Source: Topomyia yanbarensis (taxonomy: Eukaryota; Arthropoda; Insecta; Diptera; Culicidae). Taken from it: a stretch of DNA of 64,000 nt. Position 1 is the first letter of the stretch. Each line of letters starts with the position of its first letter. The stretch is from positions 33,094,497 through 33,158,496 of the forward strand of contig NC_080670.1 of the NCBI RefSeq assembly GCF_030247195.1. The letters are read 5' to 3'. Below are positions 45,266-56,780 of the stretch, piece by piece. Made by a program: the position numbers and the translations under genes. The notes beneath the pieces are model-generated. The model was not told the DNA's origin, made no database searches, and worked only from the letters and a program-made list of their open reading frames with translations.

Positions 45266-45690
45266 CAGGAAATGAGAATGATTGTTTCACGACCGTAGTC
45301 CGCAAACTGAAGAAGCAAACCAAAGAAATCAACAACCTCCAAGATAGCAGCAGTTTTGGTAGTATGAACGAAAGTGGAAATCAACGGTCGGTACGGTTGT
45401 CCTCGTTTCTTCCTCATTCAAGTTTCAAAACGATTTGGTGGTTGAATTTGTTCATTAAATGAATAATTCAATTGCCGTATAATATTGATACATCTTTAAA
45501 CCCAACTCTGCACAGTAGGCCTGGCCGTTTTAATATTTGCGTCATATTATGATATGCTTCAAATATTAATGTTGACAAGAAAAACACTAAAGAATAACTG
45601 CAGTGCTTCCCAGGACGCTTTTCAATACTGACTGTGTAAGGGTTAGAATAGAATATGGACGAAAGTGGCAATCAAGGAAGCGGACCGAAT
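45266..45690. other. Spacer with a faint duplicated phrase
   Basis: TATGAACGAAAGTGG at about 45361 and TATGGACGAAAGTGG at about 45654 open similar short frames (MNESGNQ, MDESGNQ). These could be two copies of a decayed ORF start, but the frames end quickly and no family can be named. Confidence 0.35.
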
Positions 45691-45694
45691 GAAT

Positions 45695-45830
45695 CAGGCA
45701 ACGTTGAAAATGCTTTTCTGCCGTGGAAAAGAATATCCGCACGTACTGGTTCTAATTTGTTGTAAATATTCAAAAGGCTCACGGCTCCGTTTAGCTCACG
45801 CTTCGAATCGTGTCAAATAAACGAATTAAA
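45695..45830 (+). repeat. 3' end related to the ORF1-only retroposon
   Basis: CACGGCTCCGTTTAGCTCACG followed by GTGTCAAATAAACGAA parallels the 3' region at 32170-32236 (ACAGCTCCGTTAAGCTACCG, GTATCAAATAAACAAA). It is a separate 3' terminus of the same family without its ORF1. Confidence 0.65.
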
Positions 45831-46767
45831 TAATTATAATTATTTTTGTTGAATTTTAAATGTACACAATTTCAATGACGTAGTTCTACTTCAGAAATCG
45901 TGAATTGAAATATTCATCTCTAGCTTCCACAGTGACTTAACTCCTCAAGAAAACGCAAACTTTTTTACTGATTTGACTGAACATTCATTTCACCCCCAAC
46001 TCTTCACAACTATTCCGCTATTAGCTGTGGTATCTCCGGCGGTTCTATTGTGTGAAGAGTGCGAGACCTCCTAACAATTTCCAGTGTCATTTCAACGCAA
46101 CATAAACCTAATTGGCATTGTCAAAATTAATTTTGATGGGATACTGCAAGATAGCCTCGTCCTCGTCCCCGGAAAAGGCGTAAAATGAACAACTTGTCAG
46201 AACGAATTTCCGTCAAGTATAATCTAAAACGGGGACCCGGAAATGACTCAAAAAAGTACAGAAACGTGGAGTGAAAGGGTCTCCCCCTTTCGAACCTTTA
46301 TCGCTGAAGATTTCCATCAGTTTAACTAGCGGTTGTTGAATCTCCACCAAAATTGTTTCGAACGACGATCAAGATGAGATGAGTTCCGCCGGTCTCACTG
46401 AACAGCTTTCCATTGAGACGAACTTTGAACAACCCTTGATATTTTAAGGATGCAAACGAAACGGCCGTTGAATAGTAGTAATAGTATCTAATATACAAAG
46501 GAATATGTACCCGACCCAGATACTGAGCAGAGAAATTGCCAACTAAATCATGCCAGCAGGGCAAAAAAAAGAAAAAAGAAAAAGTGATAGCAAAAGATCG
46601 GTTGAATCGACTCTGCGATAAGCACTAATTCGTCCTTTCAGATTTTATCCTCTTCCTCGATAAGCGAGCGAGCGAGAGAAGAAAAAAAAACAGCGGCGCG
46701 TTTTTGCTGAGCTTCCCCGTTGCTCTTTGCACGGTCCTGTTATCGGACAGCTGGGATCTTGGGTGAT
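45831..46767. other. Spacer, nothing recognised
   Basis: No recognisable domain. A GAGCGAGCGAGAGAAG stretch at about 46665 is simple sequence. Confidence 0.4.
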
Positions 46768-46932
46768 TACCCGATCATAATGAAGTAACAAGATTATAAC
46801 AGAACACAATTTTTGTAACATATTTTGTTATAAATTAGGTCTCGTTAGTAGTTAAAATAACAGAAATTTATAACAAGTAACAAAGCGAGATATAGTTTTG
46901 AAATATTTCTGTTATGTGTTTCTGATCGGGTA
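46768..46932. mobile_element. 165-bp TA-flanked MITE
   Basis: TACCCGATCATAA at the left and TTCTGATCGGGTA at the right form short inverted ends with a TA that may be the duplicated target. The interior repeats GTTATAA and AACAGAA-like strings in both orientations. Non-coding. Confidence 0.65.
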
Positions 46933-48925
46933 CAGTGAGCGGTGTGTACTTTTTACTGTCTCACTTTTCTTGCGCTGTAATGGTCGTTGTAACATACTTG
47001 TAAACAGCGATGTCTCCCGGTTCGGTACAGCCTTAAGAGGAGTATTCGGGGATTAAAGGGTTTGAAATAATGAAAAAGAAAGAGGCGATTAAAATGAGCT
47101 CTCAGCGTGCAGTCCAGTGGTGTAGTTCAAGTGGAAATTTGTCGTAAATCTTATTCCTCAATTCAAAGATTCAAACATTAATAATGAAAAATATTTTTAT
47201 CTTATAAGCTTCAAGCTGATCCAGTACATAAATGACTGAACTGAATCCTAATTTCCCAGAAGCGGTATTTTTTTCGAAAAACAAATTTTTGTATTAAAAT
47301 TTACAGAACTGAAAGTCTCTCCAGAAAAATCCTACCATTTTATCACCGCTGTTGGTCCATTTATAGCTCGGCCCGCTGCCCCTGCCAACCAAGGGAAAAT
47401 GTTGATTACGATCGGTTGAATTACAACCCACAAGGACAAAACAACATAAAACGAAAGCCTAAGGATACGTTCCTGCCCCCCTTTTCTGCAGTCCTGCCAC
47501 TTTGCCTTCTAGTTTGCTGTGTCCCTTTTTTTTCCTCCCGATTACCGAATAAAGAAAGCGTGTATTTATATTTACGACTTCTCCCAATCGTCCTCTGCCT
47601 ACAGTTTTATTTCACTAAAAACACTACATATATAAATAGAAATGAAGCATCTCATCGGAAGCCCGTTTTTCGCCGCCGGAACGACGTGATCGAGAGAAAA
47701 AGAAACGGAAATGGCGCAAATGTTCCTTTTCCCGAGGTAGGAAACTACAAACCCGTCCGTAAGAGTGAGACAAACCAAGGCAGGCAGGTGGTACCTGTGT
47801 GCGCCAAAGTTGAAGTTCGGGTCCGGGTTTCGGGTTGACCTGAGTTGAAGTCCATTATGGCTAAACAAAAGTTCGAAGGATGCAACTTCACTGGCTCTGG
47901 TGGGAGCACACGGAAACTGAGCAAATTGCAGAAAGAATGATTACACGTTGCAGCTGGAGGAGTTGGCAAACGACCCGTGGTTCCTTTATTGCAGTTCCTC
48001 AGGCCGATGTATTTTTGATCGCATCCTCAGGCCTGTGCAGCTGTGAAGCGCCAGTTGGCGGTTTTCTTGTGTGTGTGTGTGCTCTTCTACGATTTACGAG
48101 CGTGGCCGAGAGAGAGGTTTGAAGTTTGTCTCAGAGGGGTCAAGGTCAGGCTGCGGAAGTAGGACGGGTTTTTGTTTTTTTTTTTCGTTGGCTGGTATGA
48201 ATCTGGGTTCTGTAGCCATCCCTAAAATAAACCTTTGTGTCGGAAATGGTGGGTGTGGACAGATGATGAATACTTTATTTTCCTCTTTATGAATGGATCA
48301 CATTTCGCTAACATCAGGCGTTTTGCAGTTTCGAACGCGTCTGTTAGTCTAGCTTTTTTCGCTCTAACGGTCCATAAGGAACTGGTTTTACGGCGTTTGA
48401 ACGAAGAATTTTTTTTGTGGATCCATTATTTTGCAGTTGGAGTTTTGGTGCTTGAGGATTTTTTTTTTTTGTATTTTGTCTACTTCGCTTCCTGTAACAA
48501 AGTGCGTTCCCGGATTTGCGTTCCCTCTTTTCTTTTAAACATCTAAAATATTATCCCTTGAAGTACCGTGACAAGAAAACAGAAGCCACCGAATCCTTGA
48601 AAAAGCCTCCATACGAACCGAAACGTCGGATAAAGATAAAACATTGTTTTGAAATTCTTAAGATTACATTACCAAACACATAATCTAAAACTAGACACGA
48701 TCGATTCTCATCAAATAAGAAACCTTTATTGCAAGTCATAGTTGTCATAGATCGTTGTCCGTGAAACGGCTGTAGGCCCTTGCATAAAAGACTTCTATTT
48801 CGATGCGAGGCGAGCTGTGACAATTTTTAGCTTATATGGTTGTCTGCCCAGTCTTAAAACCTACCAAACACTATTTTATTTTTATCCGACGTTTCGGCTC
48901 GTTTAGCAAACCATCAGGCAGCACC
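46933..48925. other. Spacer, nothing recognised
   Basis: The open frame at 47416-47838 has no recognisable domain. ACGTCGGATAAAG (about 48625) and TTTATCCGACGTTTCGG (about 48890) form an inverted pair about 270 bp apart, possibly ends of an unrecognised element. Confidence 0.4.
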
Positions 48926-48929
48926 TCAG

Positions 48930-49735
48930 CGAATATAGCAAGTGCCGCTATCAGAATACTTAAATTTAGCGACACTTGGGGTTTTTGATGTGCTGAAATT
49001 CCGGCCAGTTTCTAAATTTACCGAGACCAAAAACCATTTACTTCGGTTTTGTAACAGAACCCTTCAAGGGACACTCAGGCCTTTACGAGGAAGCTTAGGA
49101 GAGAAAACTGATGTTCCTCTTTCGGAAATTCATAGGCACATTCGAAGATGTTCCCACGATGGGATGGTCAGACTCTCGCTCTTTAGAAATTAGTCGTCGG
49201 TGCGCTCTTTTGCATTTCTCATCGGAGCGTTTCTTAAAAGAATGTTTCATTTTATCCCTACATAATTTATATGCGGGATATGTCGAAAGATCATGCGGAA
49301 TCTCTCCACAGTAGGAACACTTTTCATGATTCTCTCCGTATTTTCCACAGCATACCTTGTTTCTACAATAAGTCGCTGTAGGCCCAATTCTTTGAAAAAA
49401 CGGCAGTTCAGGCCTCGCGGCACAAAAAGGCGAAAAGTTGGACTAGCTCCGTCCAAAAGATCAAAGTTAAAGAGGTTCGAAATGAGGCTGATGAAAAATA
49501 AGTTATTTTCATATATTCCTTGATTTTTCCTGTTTGCGAACCAGAATTTTCAGTGGCCGAAGCAAAGGGTTTTTGAAGAAGCGAACCCCATGTTGGAGAC
49601 TACACCATCAATCTCTACTTCCCGGGTGGGTGCATGACAAGATACTTCTTCGTACTCGGCCAAGTGGTATTTAGTTAAGTCTCGCATATATCGATGATGT
49701 TAAATGGCTTATCTTTGCCCTCATTCAAGTTTATC
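48930..49735 (-). pseudogene. Decayed ORF1 of the I/Loner-like family
   Basis: The minus strand keeps LLDGASPTFRLFVPRGLNC, then TATYCRNK in another frame, and CSYCGEIPHDLSTYPAYK. These align with VLLDRVRLPVRLFVPRVMNC, TATYCGNK and CIYCGGPPHALKSCPVYK of the intact ORF1 at 38969-40072. The upstream part (about 49560-49735) is only weakly alignable. The first knuckle has lost its second Cys (NCRFFKELG). Multiple frameshifts. Confidence 0.8.
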
Positions 49736-49742
49736 ATGAATA

Positions 49743-50109
49743 TATACCAAATTCGTTACTGATACTTTTTGCCTGTATCAGGCAAATAGACGTTGGGAAA
49801 TTGGATTCTGAGATGATTATGACTTTCATAGGATTAGTTTTCGATAATAATACACGAAAAAAAAACAGTTTGGACAAGGAAAAGTTTTTTTTTAAATAAC
49901 TTTTTTTTCCTTGAAAGTGCCCAACTTGAATTTTTGAAGGTAAGGTAAGGAACATAATTACCTATCTTGGAACAAAATTTCATCAAAATCAAAGATGGGT
50001 TTTTTTGTTAATCGACTTCTTTAAATTTTTATAATCGATTTTTTTTTCAGTGTAGGAGTCGATGAACAATTTTTTCAATATTTTTATTCAAAAATTTGAC
50101 TACTTTTGT
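49743..50109 (+). repeat. Dispersed repeat, copy 1
   Basis: It begins ATACCAAATTCGTTACTGAT. It matches 55381-55600 through GGGAAATTG, TGACTTTC, GGTTTAGTTTTCGATAA-like, AAAATTTCATC and AATCGATTT strings, with about 100 bp extra in this copy near 49860-49965. In both places it directly abuts an I/Loner-like LINE remnant, though in opposite relative orientation. Confidence 0.65.
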
Positions 50110-52250
50110 GAAAATCACTCACAACACTAGTTTACAAAAAAAAATGAAGCTTCAAGAAAAAGTACTTTTTAAACTAATTTTGGGTCGCTGAACACGAAAA
50201 CAATATTTATTTTTTTGTTCAAAGAAGCGATTTTGTGATTTTCTCAAAAAACTTGTTTTTGAGCACTTTTTGTAGTTTTTAGTCAATATTTTGTGTCAAA
50301 ATCATCCAATTAATTAAGTCAATATGCAGGTTGAAGGGTGCCGAGATGCCCTTTTCAAAAACATATAATATGACACAAACTTTCGACGCTTGCAGCACTA
50401 AAAATTTTACATATGATCATATGTAAAATTTTTAGTGCTGCAAGCGTCGAAAGTTTAAAAAAGTTCATTTTTGACTATTTTTAAAAGTTACTCATTTTTA
50501 ATTAATTTTTTTTTTTACGGAAAAACAAATCTTTTTTCAGGCCTTTTAGAATCTAAGATGACAGATAATATGTTTACGTTAATTTTAAGCCTAATATGAC
50601 TAACATAGGATGAAAAATGTTGATGCTATGGCACATTGAGCGAAATGGAAATTTTATGATTTTAGCAGTCCCTGCCCTGGTGCGGCGGTTTAGAGGGTGT
50701 AGCACTGGTCCCATAAGCCAGTCATCAAATATTCGAGTCCCTATCGGGACTCAGAGGGATTGTAGCACTAGCCACGTAATGTTCTGTGAACTGAGAATCG
50801 GCTGTGAACCCTGTTGAAGCAGAAGGCGAAAATTCCTTTAATTTGTTAAATATGTATTTACCACAGACAAAACAAAACTTTTCCAACGAATATTTCCACA
50901 TTTTAAAAAGAGCACTTAGTTGTACAATGAAATATCCAAAACCATTCAAATGCCGCAGGATGGATGGATGCAAGCTCGAGAAGACAGTAGCCAACGCAAA
51001 CAATAACTATCAAGTATAAAAGATTATTTCAGTCGAAAATATGATTGTGCGAAAAATAAAAAGTTACAGTTTTCACTAAGTGCTTCATAGCATCTACATT
51101 TTTCATCAGATTTTTGTGACCATTGGCTTAAAATTTATGCAAGAAGATTATTTATCTCATTAGATTTTAAAAGAATTTTCTTCTGTCCTTGATTTGTTAT
51201 AAAAAATTAACTAGAAATATGTATTTTTTTAAACAAAGGTCGAACTTTTTTTACTTTGGTCGATTGTAATCATAATGAATGTACATTTGATCTACACATA
51301 TTATACATTTTCAGAAAGGGCATACCAATACCTTTCGAACTGTTTCGATCGGATCCTATTTGAACGAGGTATTGACAAATAACTAAAATAGTTCCCAAAA
51401 CACCTTTTTCGAAGTAATCTTGAAAATGCTTCTTTAAAAAAAGTGGACTTTGTTTTCGTATTCAGTGATCCAAAATTAACTTAGAAAACAACTTTCTTTT
51501 TAGCTTATCGCGAGTTCCTTAAAATTGTTAAAATCTGTCACATAAGATTCTGAAAATATGAAAAATCATTTTTCTGTAATAAAAAACAGAGCAAAACCAA
51601 AAATGAGAAAGCAAAAGAAAAACATTTTTTTTAAACTCGAACTTCTTTGAAAGAGAAATTGAGTATTATTTTCGTGTTCAGCGACCCAAAATTATTCTAG
51701 AAAACACTTTTTCTCGCAACTTCATTTTTCATGTAAACTAGTGTAATCTTATTTAAGACCAAAAGAGATATGTGAAAAACAGAACAATTTTCACTCGGTG
51801 CTTAATAACATCACTAGTTTTTATCGTATTTTCGTGAGAAGTTTGTCTGTCACATAAGATTTCAAAAGATTTTTTTTACCGAAATTTTTTTTATGAAAAA
51901 TCAACTAAAAATGAGTAATTTTACCAAACATTACTTTTTTGACTTTGGTTGCTCTTAACCCTACATTATTGATATTTAATCGAAACATGTTATACATTTT
52001 TGGAATAGGCACATCAATACCTTTCGAATGGTGATTGTGTTAATCGGAAGATTTGTTCCTGAGATATTGACCAGCTGCAAAAAGTGCTCAAAAACACGTT
52101 TTTCAAAAAATCTCAAAAACGGTTCTTTGAAAAAAGATGAATATGATTTTCGTGTTCAGCGACCCAAAATTGACTTAGAAAACACCTTTTTTCTTAACTT
52201 CATGCAATCATCCCAAAATTTGTAAACTAGTGCAATGTATCGGTTCGAAT
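50110..52250. repeat. AT-rich array with direct and inverted 400-700 bp units
   Basis: The string TTTTCGTGTTCAGCGACCC plus AAAATT occurs as direct copies near 51462 (decayed), 51670 and 52148, and as an inverted copy near 50180. Around it longer blocks also repeat: CAATACCTTTCGAA (51328, 52014), CAAAAAGTGCTCAAAAACA (52078, and inverted at about 50255), and TAAACTAGTG (51735, 52220, inverted at about 50127). The plus units span roughly 51030-51560 and 51770-52240; the inverted unit spans about 50110-50580 and contains the palindrome. The open frame at 50617-50817 lies between them and shows no domain. Confidence 0.75.
50377..50456. repeat. 80-bp perfect palindrome
   Basis: Two 40-base arms with no spacer and no mismatch. 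The left arm starts AAACTTTCGACGCTTGCAGC and the centre is CATATGATCATATG. It replaces about 50 bp of the surrounding repeat unit, since the inverted unit is alignable on both sides of it. Confidence 0.95.
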
Positions 52251-52386
52251 TCGTCAATATTTTTCGTTAAAATATCTGTAAATCGTTCTAGATTGCATTC
52301 TCATGACAGTTCGAAAATCTAAACGATAAAACCTATTTTTAAAACGAGTTTCGTCAGGCCCGCGAGCAATAATAATATATCGGACT

Positions 52387-52542
52387 GCTAGGGGTGGGCG
52401 TAGCGTATTGGTAAATCGATTGCCTTGTACGCAGCGCACCTGGGTTCGAATCCCGACCACGCACATAGGGTTAGAAATTTTTCATAAGAGATTTTTCTAA
52501 CTCGAAGAGGCGAATGACCTTAAGGTTAAAACCTCTATAAAA
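52387..52542 (+). mobile_element. tRNA-derived SINE, family B (copy 1)
   Basis: It begins GCTAGGGGTGGGCGTAGCG, has a B box GGGTTCGAATCCC, and ends GGTTAAAACCTCTATAA. An exact 13-bp duplication AATATATCGGACT lies at 52374-52386 and 52543-52555. The tail AGAAATTTTTCATAAGAG is not tRNA. A second copy lies at about 60885-61041 on the minus strand. It resembles the abundant mosquito tRNA-SINE type, but no family name is assigned. Confidence 0.9.
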
Positions 52543-52555
52543 AATATATCGGACT

Positions 52556-54430
52556 CTTCAGATTCGCTGCTCGGAGGAAAAATTAACAAAATTAACTACA
52601 AAAAAAATCCGATCTAGCAAGCAATTAGTGGATGTGGTAAAACAGAAATGTCTCCAAAATCCATTTCTACTTGCTCGGTGTGCTTATTGTTTATTAAAAA
52701 CTTTCAAGAATATCGTTTAAATGTAGAAACAACAAGAACCTTGGCTGCTGATTACATAGAAAAATACGCGGCTGTGATAGATTGAAAATGCAGCAAATTA
52801 ATGGGTAAATTACAGCACTGTCAATTGAACAGAAGTTTTCTCTCTTAAAAATTCTGGTATACTGAACCATTCTGTATAGTGATAAATAGTACTCGAATTC
52901 GGTCAGTAAAATTGCTAAGATAGATAGCCTTAAAATAGGCTATCTCGTAAACTGAAAATATATCTATACAAATCATTAATTCCTTTCCGGGAAATTTTAC
53001 TGCTAGGAAATAATTAAATGCGTTGCAAATCTTTCTTGTTTTAGATTATCCCGAAAGTCGAACTCGGTTCCCTTCAGACGGCAACTAAATCCGTCCACGC
53101 ACGAAGGATGCTAATTATAGAAGAGTCACGCACGATCGCATAAACATAAATACCAGCACGGCAGCGCACTAAGGCAACATGGTTCTGGGTTGAAGTAAAT
53201 TTCACGAATGTGTATCCTTGAAACCATCTATATATATTTATCCTGTGGAACAGCACACTTCGTGAGCTCATCCAATCTGATTTCGATAAATTCAGCTAAA
53301 GCCAATTCCCCAGGGTTGACTAGCACAACAACGGCACTTGCCACGGCAAGCTAGGACCCTGACCCGACAGCAGACGGAACCATCGTTGGCAGAAGACAGA
53401 TAAAAACCGTAAAACAACAATAAAAGCGAACCTCACGGGGCCCTACCTAAAACGAAGGCTAATACGGTTTCTTTACCAGAGAAGCACGCCCCCCTCCCCT
53501 TGCTGGCGGCAATCAACATCGGAGTCCCGAAAAAGACACACTTCTTCTTTTCAGAGTAAAGGGCAGGAAATGAAACATGATGGAAGAGCAAACGCGAGAA
53601 ACACAAGATTATTAACTCGTTCGGCGCGCACTCCTGCTGCGGCCTGGTTGCGGTCGGTCGGAGGACCAATATGTCCAACTCGCCGAGCAGAGCTGATGAA
53701 GTCTTCCCGCTTGGGTCTGCTGTTTGCCTCTCGGCGCGGTAAATTCCCAGATGATTCGGTTTACCCGTTCGTTCGGCTGGCTTCGCTCGACTGGACGTCG
53801 CTCGTTTCGAACAATTCTCGGCCCTCGTTTTTTACCAAGTAATTCTTCTCCATGAATTATTCGCCCGTGCCCTGATTAGTGTGCCCTGGAAACGGCAAGC
53901 ATTGAAAAGCTATGGCTTTTATGGATGCGCGCTAGGATCTCGATAATCGATTCCTGTGCCAAATTAAGAGCTATATCATGAGTGGAAAAAGTACCTTCAC
54001 GATTCTGACGGAACGGTATCTGTTCGAGCGGATTTAGCTTTCATCGGCAGCTTGTTGAACAATGCTTCGATGCGGGGAAAGCGGTACTGAAAATAGAACA
54101 AAAAAAGCTCTAACGTTACCATGGTAGTGCTACTAAGCCAAGGTAGCTGTTTTCCAATTTGAAGATTTTTCTCCATACTTTAGTCACTCATTAGTCGAAA
54201 TAGGGGCTTTTCGTTTATCATTTATTCGTTCATCGCATGAAAAATTAGAAGCTGGTTCAATGTTCTTTAACTGGAGCGATTCGACTTTTAGCTGTATGAA
54301 GGTCCAAAAATGGTTGGATCCATAAGCAGAAGCTTTTATGCGCACTCCACAGGGACAAATAAAATCTAGGTATTCTACATTTTCCCCCAGGTTTGACACA
54401 ATGCATTTGCACTACGATTAAAGGTCAGAC
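52556..54430. other. Spacer, nothing recognised
   Basis: No recognisable domain or bounded repeat. 53570-53842 is open and GC-richer but its translation shows no domain. Confidence 0.4.
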
Positions 54431-54439
54431 TAAACGTGT

Positions 54440-54700
54440 ACCCGACGCGAACAACCGTAAACCGTCTCCTACTTCGTGGTGGGCAGAGTTTGCTTAGAAT
54501 TGTACGCGAAAGGGACTTTTGAACGTCGGATCGCCAGATTTTTTTTCCCAATATACGCGACGCTACACATGCAAATGAAAAACTTGATGAAAGTTGAAAA
54601 ACGCGATTATTGGCACCAGTCCGTCGACGGATTAACGGACGGATCATCAGAGAAACAATGTTTCGTCTTGTGGTTAGGGCCTACGTTGTGTATTCGATTC
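54440..54700 (+). pseudogene. ORF2 linker remnant of the I/Loner-like family
   Basis: Plus-strand pieces SPTSWWAEF, ELYAKGTFE, QMKNLMKVEKRDYWHQSVDG align with SPTLWWDKE, ELYAKKSTA and SLMKAKKRSYWRRFVDG of the intact ORF2 (residues about 298-360). The frame is broken. Confidence 0.75.
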
Positions 54701-54719
54701 ATCCTGTGATTGGAATACA

Positions 54720-55170
54720 CGGAACGTTTGTCATATGATGACAGCTGTGCATCGCGTTTATGCTAATTATAATGAATTCAATAATAAAAGAGGCTGTGCT
54801 GCCAACATTCTCCCCACAAAAATGATGATTTTATATTTACCTATCAACGACCATGGCCACATGGTTACAAGTTACAAGTGGCTCTCTGTTTGATGGAGCA
54901 TGAAAAGCATTCTTTGTTTTTTCTGGAGAAAACATGGGAGTTTTTGAGTATTTTATCTGAAAAATCATAGCAGATTACCTTAATTTGAGTTCTTTCGTAG
55001 TGCTCCATTCTGGGTAATGAGAAGACGGACACTTGGATTAGAATGATAATGAGAAGATGGACATTTACGCAGAAGGTTATATTTATGAAAGATCGCGTAG
55101 TTTCAACGAGTTTTTAAATATTTCTTCTCAGAGAACGCTCGAAAATTGACAAATTTCGTAGAGCGATGGA
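54720..55170. other. Spacer between two LINE remnants
   Basis: No RT motifs could be found here, so if the two flanking remnants are one element its RT and most of RNase H have been deleted. Confidence 0.4.
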
Positions 55171-55177
55171 AATTCAG

Positions 55178-55400
55178 GAATCCCAAAGTTGTCAACAAAC
55201 CTTGGTCAAAGAGTATGGATGAGGATCACAAACATTATACGTAGAATGCCCATCTCCGACGTATTGGGGTCGTGGAGAGCAGTCTCTGCGCTTGTGTTGG
55301 CGGTTATCGCGATAGTGTTCTAGTACCAAATCTCCGTTAAACGAATCCCGTCGGCCTTGTTCCAGTCCAGTCCGAGATGCTATACCAAATTCGTTACTGA
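55178..55400 (+). pseudogene. ORF2 C-terminal remnant of the I/Loner-like family
   Basis: It reads IPKVVNKPW, then NAHLRRIGVVESSLCACVGG. The intact element has IPKVSTKPW and DAHLRRIGLAESSLCACDEG. The C-x-C of the zinc motif survives but the His-His-Cys part does not. Same strand as the remnant at 54440-54700, so both may come from one insertion. Confidence 0.8.
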
Positions 55401-55600
55401 TACTTTTTTGCATGTATCAGGCAACTAACAGTTGGGAAATTGCATTCTGAGTTGAATATGACTTTCGTTGGTTTAGTTTTCGATAAAAATACAAAATTTC
55501 ATCCAAATCAAAGATGTTTTTTTTGTAAATCGACTTCAAATTTTTAAAATCGATTTGTTTCAGTGTTTCAGTGAGTCGACGAAGAATTTTTTTGCAGGAT
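55381..55600 (+). repeat. Dispersed repeat, copy 2
   Basis: Homologous to 49743-50109, starting ATACCAAATTCGTTACTGAT and lacking that copy's internal 100-bp stretch. Confidence 0.65.
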
Positions 55601-55984
55601 TTGTCATTTTTAGACTATAGTCATTTGCAGAAAATTGATAAAGTTTGACCCTTTTCAAAAGACAGTGTAGATCATTTTTGGAAAAAACAAAGTATGTAAA
55701 GTGGCTTTTTGTGACAAAGTACAGAAAGTTTCATTAAAATCTGAGAGGGTGCTCCCAACATTTGTTCGAGTTGGTGCGAAATTCGTCAATATTAAAATCT
55801 CGAACATAGTTGTTCATTTGATAAGATTCAATGTGATGTCCGGACAGAAAACAAAAACAGCGCTGTGCGTCAAAAATACATTATAGAGCCACAAATGCTG
55901 TTCGGGATATAGTTCACAAAACTAGATACTGCGAATTAGTCACACTTTTATGATCTAGTTCATATTGTCACATTACTGCGAATA

Positions 55985-56780
55985 AATAGTAATAAAAAAT
56001 GGCATATCACGATAAGACGAAGAATATTTACGACTATCATGATAAAACTGCTGATATCATGAACATTATCTACATTGCTTCACGTGTCAAATTCGAACGT
56101 TAGCTTAAGAATAAAATATCACGATATAAATATAAATTACGAAAATCGTGACCAAGATCCTGAAATTATGAACATAAATTACACTACTTGTGACTAAATA
56201 TCAAAACTCGTGGCTAAGATCTTAAAATCATGCGCACAAATTACTTTACTTGTTATTAAAACATCACGAGAACGTGAATAGAAATTACAGAAATCGCGAC
56301 TAAGATCTTAAAATCATGAACATAAATCGTGACTAAGATCTTCAAATTATGAACACAATCTAAATTATCACGATAACGTGAATAGAAATTACGGAAATCA
56401 TGACTAAGAACGTGAAATCATGAACATAAATCATACTACTTGTGACTAAATTTTAAAAAAGTGACTAAGATCCTAAAATCATGAACACAAGCCACTATAT
56501 TTGTGACTAATATATCACGATAATTTGAATAGAACGTACGGAGATCGTGACTAAGATCCTAAAATTATAAACGTAAATCACACCAGAAAAACCTGATACG
56601 GATCTCGTGAATAAAACATCACGATTGCGTGAATATAAATTACAAAAATCCTGTTGAAGGTCCTGAAATCATGAACATAAATCGCGCTACTCTGTCAGAA
56701 AAATCCGATAGTAAACTCATGAATAAAATGTCACAGTAACGTGATGAGAAATTATGAAAATGGAGACAAAGCTGCTGAAT
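55985..56780 (+). repeat. Minisatellite, about seven degenerate units
   Basis: Units of about 85-125 bp repeat TATCACGATAACGTGAATAG, AAATTACGGAAATCGTGACT and AAGATCCTAAAATCATGAAC in order. Very AT-rich. The core GTGACTAAGATCCTAAAATCATGAAC-type phrase recurs in inverse orientation at about 57160-57200 and in the array at 62430-62840. Confidence 0.85.

Noticed and set aside
47416..47838. 140-codon open frame as a host gene
   Set aside because: Low-complexity basic and hydrophobic mix without domain, splice or start support.
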